Assembly (NCBI GenBank): GCA_026785865.1
Contig: JAJAZG010000290.1
Span: 1 to 11,545, forward strand
Reading direction: 5' to 3'
Length of the DNA: 11,545 bases
Source: Pseudanabaena sp. CAN_BIN31
GTDB taxonomy: Bacteria; Cyanobacteriota; Cyanobacteriia; Pseudanabaenales; Pseudanabaenaceae
The translations under genes and the position numbers were made by a program. Every line of letters begins with the position of its first letter. Within the stretch, counting starts at the first letter, position 1. The notes beneath the pieces were generated by a model, which saw nothing but the letters and a program-made list of their open reading frames with translations, made no database searches and was not told the DNA's origin. Shown here piece by piece: positions 7,062 through 11,545 of the stretch.

Positions 7062-7206
7062 TTTTCCACAGAGTATAAATACCTATTAAAAGTTTTCCAC
7101 ATTTTCCCCAGAGTTATCCCCAAATATTGGCTACTTATCCACAGAGAATTGAAAGTTTTCCACAGGTTTTCCACAGGCAAAATCATAATATGAGGATTTA
7201 TCCACA
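7062..7206 (+). promoter_or_regulatory. Right DnaA-box group (eight boxes, plus orientation)
   Basis: Exact boxes are at 7062-7070, 7093-7101, 7156-7164 and 7167-7175 (TTTTCCACA) and at 7135-7143 and 7198-7206 (TTATCCACA). One-mismatch boxes with CCCCA endings are at 7102-7110 and 7114-7122. Leaving out 7102, the starts are spaced 31, 21, 21, 21, 11 and 31 bp, close to whole helical turns, so DnaA would bind on one face of the DNA. Confidence 0.88.
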
Positions 7207-7399
7207 GCCAAACAGATAGAATAATTCCAAAAATCTCGTCTGAATCTTATCTGCCAGATTCTAATAATACTTAACATTACTTAAACAAAAAGATATTATT
7301 AAGAATAAAAATATGCTGTCAAGTTTCTGATTCTGGGTCTTTTGGCTCAATCTGCGATCGCCAAATTTTCTCTGCGATTCCTTGCTGATTGCTGTAGTG

Positions 7400-7428
7400 T
7401 TGAAAAATGAAATTGATTGAGTTTAAAT
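7400..7428 (+). promoter_or_regulatory. Possible psb32 promoter
   Basis: TTGAAA (7400-7405), 17 bp, then TTAAAT (7423-7428) resembles a sigma70 promoter 30 bp before the psb32 ATG. The -10 overlaps an 11-bp direct repeat TTTAAATATTA (7422-7432 and 7436-7446). The region is so AT-rich that chance matches are likely. Confidence 0.3.
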
Positions 7429-7458
7429 ATTAAATTTTAAATATTAGGTTTAGAAATT

Positions 7459-8184
7459 ATGAATAAAAGTGCGAATAATTTGATTGAAAACTTATTTCGT
7501 CGCCTATGTTTTGGGGCGATCGCTCTATTAATTAGCTTTAACTTAGTGACAGGTACAGCATGGGCTTTGCAGGTTTCCGATATTCCTGACTTAGTCGAGA
7601 TTAAGACTCTCACCGAACAGACTTGGGTAATTGATGACTCTGAAGTGCTTAGTAATTTGACCAAAGGTGCGATCGTCAGCAAAGCTGAAAAACTCGCCGA
7701 ATTGACTGGACTTGAGATTCATGTTGTCGCAATTCGTCGCATCGATCTCGGTCAACCTGCCTCAGAGTTTGCGGCGGAGTTATTTGATAAGTGGTTCCCG
7801 ACTGCGGCGGAGAGAGCTAATCAAATATTGTTATTTATCGCAACAGATGACCACCGTACCGCTATTCAGACTGGTGCGAAGGTAAAAGAAGTTCTATCTG
7901 ATGATATTGCTAATAGCATCGCTGATGAGACGATGCTCTACCCCGCAAGAAAGTCAAACTACAACCAATCTGTCAACGAGGGGATCGCTCGTCTAGAAGC
8001 AGTTTTGAAGGGTAATCCCGATCCAGGTGCGCCTCTGTTGGCGGTGGAAGAAACTGAGACGAGTAACTATGCGACTAGAGAAGAAACTGAGGCAAGCTCA
8101 TCGAATGTGGTGGTAATTATTTTGCTGATTTTGGCAACACTGTTGCCAATGGCGACTTATTACTGGTTGCAAAGTCAATCTTAA
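7459..8184 (+). CDS. psb32: TPM-domain protein, photosystem II repair protein Psb32-like
   Basis: A 241-residue exported protein with a TPM (TLP18.3/Psb32/MOLO-1) domain. Residues 1-36 form a signal peptide: basic start, hydrophobic core, and an AWA cleavage motif at 34-36. The TPM fold spans about 50-180, with WVIDDSEVLS near its start, the LEIHVVAIRR strand and the ILLFIATDDHRTAIQTG region. A transmembrane helix follows near residues 216-235, so the domain should face the thylakoid lumen or periplasm. Psb32 (Synechocystis) and TLP18.3 (Arabidopsis) protect photosystem II and help it recover after photodamage. That role is known for the family and inferred here. The gene is transcribed rightward away from oriC and ends at a strong palindromic terminator. 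Confidence 0.88.
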   Translation: MNKSANNLIENLFRRLCFGAIALLISFNLVTGTAWALQVSDIPDLVEIKTLTEQTWVIDDSEVLSNLTKGAIVSKAEKLAELTGLEIHVVAIRRIDLGQPASEFAAELFDKWFPTAAERANQILLFIATDDHRTAIQTGAKVKEVLSDDIANSIADETMLYPARKSNYNQSVNEGIARLEAVLKGNPDPGAPLLAVEETETSNYATREETEASSSNVVVIILLILATLLPMATYYWLQSQS

Positions 8185-8187
8185 TAA

Positions 8188-8244
8188 TAAAGCCCAAAAA
8201 GTAGTAGCGCACGCTTCGCGTGCGTTACTACTTTTTGGGCTTTA
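8188..8244. terminator. Palindromic terminator downstream of psb32
   Basis: An inverted repeat with 27-bp arms (8188-8214 and 8218-8244), loop TTC, and a single mismatch (8207/8225). That mismatch is a G-U wobble in the plus-strand transcript but a C-A mismatch on the other strand, so folding is better in the psb32 direction. The descending arm contains CTTTTTGGGC. It begins a few bases after the psb32 stop. Confidence 0.75.
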
Positions 8245-8272
8245 CAGCCTATTGAGAGTTAAAGTAAAACAT

Positions 8273-8317
8273 ATAATTTTTTCAAAGTGCCGCTTCGCGG
8301 CACTTTCAAAAAATTAT
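8273..8317. repeat. Palindromic element between convergent genes
   Basis: An inverted repeat with 21-bp arms (8273-8293 and 8297-8317), loop TTC, and one C-C mismatch (8283/8307). The inner stem GTGCCGC/GCGGCAC is GC-rich. Unlike the other palindromes here, the T run precedes the stem and an A run follows it on both strands. It is therefore not a classical intrinsic terminator, although it sits where transcripts of psb32 and the large minus-strand gene would meet. A smaller dyad, TGCTTGCAAGCA, follows at about 8358. Confidence 0.6.
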
Positions 8318-8381
8318 CTGGGTTCTATGGCAGCGCAAGACGCTGTAATGTAGCAGCTTGCTTGCAAGCAGGATACTTGCG

Positions 8382-10835
8382 TTAATTATCAAAATCTAGA
8401 TCTTGGGCTAAGTTGGGTGGAGTAACAGCGCGAGTAATTCTCACTTTATGGCTTTCCCTTTGGGTTTGGGCTTCGATCGCGATCGCTTCAAAGGCAACAT
8501 CAATACTACTGAGCGGGATCGAGATATTTGTGCGGGTTTCGATAAACTCCACATTAGGAACTGTACTAAAGTCTAATAGCCAACGTGGTCCATCGACAAT
8601 CATGCGTGTTTGTAAATCTTTGATCCAGAACTTCACGAAGAACTTAGGAACTAGCGCAGGTAAGCGCACGGTGACAAGCATTGGTGTGCCTGAAATAATT
8701 TCACCTAATGGAATAATGATTTCAGGAATAGGAATTGGCTCTTGCTCAGATAGAGCTTGTGGTGAAGATTCTTGGATATTGTGAATAGTTTGGGCAGTTT
8801 CTGACAATGCAGAAGCAACAGAGTTATAGGTTGATACTGTGCTAATCGGAAAAGTATTAGGATCAACGGTTTCTTCCCAAACATATTCATTTAAAATTAA
8901 ATCGGGTAGATTGGGTTCAGAACTCAGCAGGCGATCTAGTTCTACATCAAGTTCGAGATCCAGCTCAGCAAAGCTAGCTACTTCAGCGATCGTCAGTGGC
9001 ATTTGATCGGGGTTATCTAGGTCGATTGATGCGTCTTGAGTTGCGGTTAATGGATCGCTAGGAAATGTATCGAGTAATAGTTCTTCGGTGCGTTGGTTGG
9101 CTTTTTGGGCAGCGATCGCATCTGCCGATAAAGTTTGGAGTTTGTTGAGAAAACGATTGCTTCGATTACGAGAACGTTGATCGTTGAGATATGCTGGTTG
9201 ATTACTGGTAAATTGTGAACTTTCCAGAAGTGGCTGTTCTAGTAAGTCTTGATAGTTTTGTGGAAGTTCTTCTTCAAAACTGTAAAGTAGCTCTGGCTCT
9301 TCGGTTGATGAGGGCAGATTTGCAGGGATTTCTGCGTAAATGTCTGTAAGAGCTAATTCTAATTCTATTTGTTGAAGATCATCTATGTCTACCTGTGGAA
9401 AACTTTGAAAATCTTTCTCTGGTATTGTCGCATTTGACAGCTCAGTAGCCTGATTAGAAGCTTTATTTTTGAGAGGTGGTAGAGGTGGTAATGATAAAAG
9501 ATTTTTAATAGGCTGCGGTTGTGATGCTGATTCATTCGAGGTTTGAGGTTTGTTTGATCGTAAAGGCGGCAGACTAAGCGAATTGGCTGAATTAGGTTTT
9601 GGTGATGGACTATCAGTTGGCTCAGATACCTGTGGATAACTCTGTGGAGATTGTGGATAACTATCATGATTGATCGCAGATTGCGGTGTTTGCAAACCCT
9701 CTTGCGAATTGTTTTGGGCGTTTTCAGTGGTGCTATATTTCTGGGCTTCTTTAATTAATTCGGGCAGAACTCGCGATGCTGGATAAGAAACTGCGATCGC
9801 CTGCTGAGTCACAAACAAATCACGATCTTGCTGAAAGTCTTGCTGCGGATAAATTTGGACTTCGCCAATCAGCACTTGGATTTCTGATGGTGGCGGCACG
9901 AGGATCTGATAACTAAAGGGGACTGCGCCAGTGGCAGGATTGCGATCGCGAAAATTGGCGATCGTGAAACGTTGATTGACGACGATATCAAGAGTTTGCG
10001 GATTTTTGAGACTGACTTCAATCTCTCCTTGGGTATAGACATCACCTGTGAGATAGAAGCTGTTGTCGGCATTGATAATATACTGCGGCTGTTTTAAGCG
10101 TAATAAAATGCGTGGTTGAAGGGGCGCATTTGTTTCTTCCGAAATATCTAGGCTATATGGTTCTATTTGTTCTAATAGGTTCGGGCGATCGCCTGTAATC
10201 GCTCTTTCTGTTTTGATCTCAGAGCCATGATCCTCGCTATCAAGTTCGTCTTCATTATCTTCGTCATTAAAAAGTGCAAATTCTTCAAACATTGATCGCA
10301 CTAATTCCGTCGATCTCTGTTCGGCAATATCGAGAATCGGTGAACTGTAACTCAGAGGCGTTGGTTCAGTTTGGACGATTCCTAGAGCATTTGTATGAAC
10401 ATCATTGTCGATTTCGACGGGATCTTCTAAATCTTCTTCAGGCTCGCTATATTGCCATTCAGAGCCAGCTTCAGAAGAGACTTGAATTACATCAAATTTG
10501 ACTGTTTTCTTCCATACAGGCTCCGTATTCACATTTGTTGTGTCTGGCTCTGCTGCAAGGCAATCAATTTGCCATAGTCCTGGTGCAAGATTGGTGTAAG
10601 GCATGACGATCAGCAATCCATCATGGCTGATCCGCTTGACAACCTTTTGCTGAATCGGTGGATGCCGCACATCGGCAAGGGGGCGATAAGCGATCGCGAT
10701 CGCGACTGGCGTATTTACCAAAGCAGAGCGAGCCGCAAGTCGGTATGCTCCTTCTAAAATCTCCACGTTTGGAGATTCTAAGGGCAACCAAGAATTGTCA
10801 CCCTTGCGTTGTAGCAAAAACTCCCAGTTTTCCAT
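8382..10835 (-). CDS. Large conserved-type cyanobacterial protein of unknown function
   Basis: I do not recognise a named family. From the ATG at 10835 the product has 817 residues; its start MENWEFLLQRKGDNSWLPLE reads like conserved cyanobacterial hypothetical proteins. A longer reading from a TTG at 10928 is rejected because it would run through a terminator hairpin. Residues 1-119 form one beta-rich domain. Then comes an acidic stretch (FNDEDNEDELDSED), and a second beta-rich domain near 239-351. A Pro/Ser/Gln/Asn-rich disordered segment spans about 369-469, including repeated YPQ and LSLPPL. Roughly the last 110 residues form a third beta-sandwich-like domain. No signal peptide or membrane helix is visible, so it is likely cytoplasmic, perhaps a scaffold. 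Coding DNA around 9394-9660 contains DnaA-box sequences. Confidence 0.85.
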   Translation of the reverse strand: MENWEFLLQRKGDNSWLPLESPNVEILEGAYRLAARSALVNTPVAIAIAYRPLADVRHPPIQQKVVKRISHDGLLIVMPYTNLAPGLWQIDCLAAEPDTTNVNTEPVWKKTVKFDVIQVSSEAGSEWQYSEPEEDLEDPVEIDNDVHTNALGIVQTEPTPLSYSSPILDIAEQRSTELVRSMFEEFALFNDEDNEDELDSEDHGSEIKTERAITGDRPNLLEQIEPYSLDISEETNAPLQPRILLRLKQPQYIINADNSFYLTGDVYTQGEIEVSLKNPQTLDIVVNQRFTIANFRDRNPATGAVPFSYQILVPPPSEIQVLIGEVQIYPQQDFQQDRDLFVTQQAIAVSYPASRVLPELIKEAQKYSTTENAQNNSQEGLQTPQSAINHDSYPQSPQSYPQVSEPTDSPSPKPNSANSLSLPPLRSNKPQTSNESASQPQPIKNLLSLPPLPPLKNKASNQATELSNATIPEKDFQSFPQVDIDDLQQIELELALTDIYAEIPANLPSSTEEPELLYSFEEELPQNYQDLLEQPLLESSQFTSNQPAYLNDQRSRNRSNRFLNKLQTLSADAIAAQKANQRTEELLLDTFPSDPLTATQDASIDLDNPDQMPLTIAEVASFAELDLELDVELDRLLSSEPNLPDLILNEYVWEETVDPNTFPISTVSTYNSVASALSETAQTIHNIQESSPQALSEQEPIPIPEIIIPLGEIISGTPMLVTVRLPALVPKFFVKFWIKDLQTRMIVDGPRWLLDFSTVPNVEFIETRTNISIPLSSIDVAFEAIAIEAQTQRESHKVRITRAVTPPNLAQDLDFDN
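9631..9660 (-). promoter_or_regulatory. Pair of DnaA-box 9-mers within a coding region
   Basis: Two exact TTATCCACA boxes on the minus strand (9631-9639 and 9652-9660) are 21 bp apart, with a degenerate copy between (9643-9651). A third exact box, TTTTCCACA, lies at 9394-9402. They encode part of the SYPQSPQSYPQV segment, so protein repetition may be the cause. They could also bind DnaA about 2.4 kb from oriC. Confidence 0.3.
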
Positions 10836-10926
10836 ATTCGGCGATCGCGGGTTTAAAGTGTGCTTAGTCAACGCAAATACTAACCGATCTAGGCTTGTAT
10901 AGCAATTGCCATAGAAGAGGCGACAC

Positions 10927-10960
10927 AAAAAGAAGAGGCGACACGTCGCCTCTTCTTTTT
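10927..10960. terminator. Bidirectional terminator downstream of the DUF4079 gene
   Basis: A perfect inverted repeat with 16-bp arms (10927-10942 and 10945-10960) and loop AC, bounded by A5 and T5, lies 2 bp after the stop of the minus-strand DUF4079 gene. A third copy of the half-arm AGAAGAGGCGACAC lies just outside at 10913-10926, as a direct repeat of 10931-10944. Confidence 0.85.
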
Positions 10961-10962
10961 AG

Positions 10963-11454
10963 CTAGATAGAAAGTCCGAGCTTTAGTCCGAGCATGGCGT
11001 GGACAACCATAAGCAACACGATCGCACTGCCTAGATATGCATGGGCATTGCGAAGCAATGGCTGATTGCCACCAAACCCAGTCAGGGAAATCGTACCGTT
11101 AATTGTTAGTAAGGTTAATATCACTGAACCTGTAATGAAGTGGGGGCTTTCTAGTAGGGGCTTGCCTTGCATTACCAGTGATAGCAATCCGCCCGTATAG
11201 CCTGCCGCCAAGAATGCGGTCATTAGAGGCGCAACTTTACGATGATCGGCTTTGTTTTTGGTCGCAACTTCAGTATCGGTCGTCGTGCGTCCGCGCCATC
11301 CTGAAATAGCTACAAACGATCCCATTGCAAAAATAACGATCGCCATGAAAAAGGGATGACCCCATTGAGTAACGGGGGCAGGGACATTGAGAGCTTTGAA
11401 TTGATCGGCAACGGGCTGAAGTGAATCAGCGAGTTTGGTAGCAAATTCGGTCAT
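10963..11454 (-). CDS. DUF4079 family four-helix membrane protein
   Basis: A 163-residue integral membrane protein matching the DUF4079 family of cyanobacteria and plastid-bearing organisms, as I recall it. Four hydrophobic helices are predicted at about 33-52, 76-95, 105-125 and 137-158. Histidines lie at or near helix ends: His33 (WGHPFFM), His71, His105 (SPHFITG), His138 (RNAHAYLG) and His152 (VHAMLG). This resembles the heme-ligand layout of cytochrome b561-like proteins, so electron transfer or heme binding in the thylakoid or plasma membrane is a reasonable guess, unproven. The N-terminal 30 residues are soluble and amphipathic. The gene ends at a strong terminator. The 91 bp upstream are AT-rich and must hold at least part of its promoter, but I cannot choose elements. 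Confidence 0.85.
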   Translation of the reverse strand: MTEFATKLADSLQPVADQFKALNVPAPVTQWGHPFFMAIVIFAMGSFVAISGWRGRTTTDTEVATKNKADHRKVAPLMTAFLAAGYTGGLLSLVMQGKPLLESPHFITGSVILTLLTINGTISLTGFGGNQPLLRNAHAYLGSAIVLLMVVHAMLGLKLGLSI

Positions 11455-11545
11455 AAATTTGGTAATGATTTAGGGGAAAACTACAAAAAAATTTACAATT
11501 TTTAATAAATTCTTAACAATTGTAGCGTTTTTTACTGGATTGTGC

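Larger units (their letters stand above)
6951..7206. other. oriC: Chromosomal replication origin, oriC (DnaA-box core)
   Basis: This 256-bp core holds the TAG triplets and twelve DnaA-box-like 9-mers, ten of them exact TTTTCCACA or TTATCCACA on one strand or the other. It lies in a 1,035-bp gene-free AT-rich region next to dnaN. A cluster this dense, flanked by easily melted DNA and beside the clamp gene, is the standard picture of a bacterial oriC. TTTTCCACA is the form I recall as common in cyanobacterial origins. dnaA itself is absent from the window. Confidence 0.92.

Noticed and set aside
6951..7206. Regularly spaced repeats as a CRISPR array
   Set aside because: The repeated units are 9-bp DnaA boxes in two orientations with 9-53 bp spacing, not 25-40 bp direct repeats with unique spacers.
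7207..7458. Right AT-rich flank as the main unwinding element
   Set aside because: It is AT-rich, but no TAG-type triplets of correct polarity adjoin the last box at 7198-7206; the left side has the full module.
7437..7682. Minus-strand reading frame of 81 codons overlapping psb32
   Set aside because: It is antisense to the signal peptide and TPM region of psb32, shows no protein family features, and begins inside a clear gene.
9389..9667. His/Leu-rich 92-codon reading frame inside the large unknown gene
   Set aside because: Its composition is what results from reading Pro/Ser/Gln-rich codons in another frame; no independent support.
10836..10928. N-terminal extension of the large minus-strand gene from a TTG at 10928
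   Set aside because: It would be translated from within the terminator hairpin of the neighbouring gene, and the extra 31 residues look non-coding; the ATG at 10835 starts a plausible conserved N-terminus.

Overview
The window looks like the chromosomal replication-origin region of a cyanobacterium, plausibly a Pseudanabaena-like or other filamentous lineage; the genus is inference. The basis is about twenty copies of the cyanobacterial HIP1 octamer GCGATCGC, a Psb32-type photosystem II protein, a DUF3769 outer-membrane protein and a DUF4079 membrane protein. All of these are typical of cyanobacteria.

Layout, left to right. Positions 1-311 hold the 3' end of an MFS transporter resembling ArsJ. 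A solitary, probably self-inhibited Fic enzyme (322-1674, minus) follows. Next is a divergent oxidative-stress pair: Fe superoxide dismutase (sodB, minus) and a membrane-anchored methionine sulfoxide reductase B (msrB, plus). The pair shares a 170-bp promoter region and is bracketed by two nearly identical palindromic terminators. A DUF3769/LptA-like outer-membrane protein gene (3177-5204) and dnaN (5269-6423), both on the minus strand, lead up to the origin.

Positions 6424-7458 form a gene-free 1,035-bp stretch that reads as oriC. It has a long AT-rich flank, a run of DnaA-trio-like TAG triplets, a short GC patch and a cluster of twelve DnaA-box-like 9-mers (ten exact). The four left boxes point one way and the eight right boxes the other. 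Seven of the right-hand boxes are spaced by near-integer helical turns. dnaN is transcribed leftward and psb32 rightward away from the origin. dnaA is not in the window.

Right of oriC are psb32 (plus), a convergent intergenic region with two long palindromes, a large unrecognised cyanobacterial protein gene (8382-10835, minus), a bidirectional terminator, and a four-helix DUF4079 protein gene (10963-11454, minus). The large unknown gene carries three exact DnaA-box 9-mers inside its coding sequence, two of them with the 21-bp spacing seen in oriC.

Most of this is core chromosome. The clearest unusual content is the architecture of the origin and the recurring palindromes between genes. I see no mobile element, CRISPR array, tRNA or rRNA.
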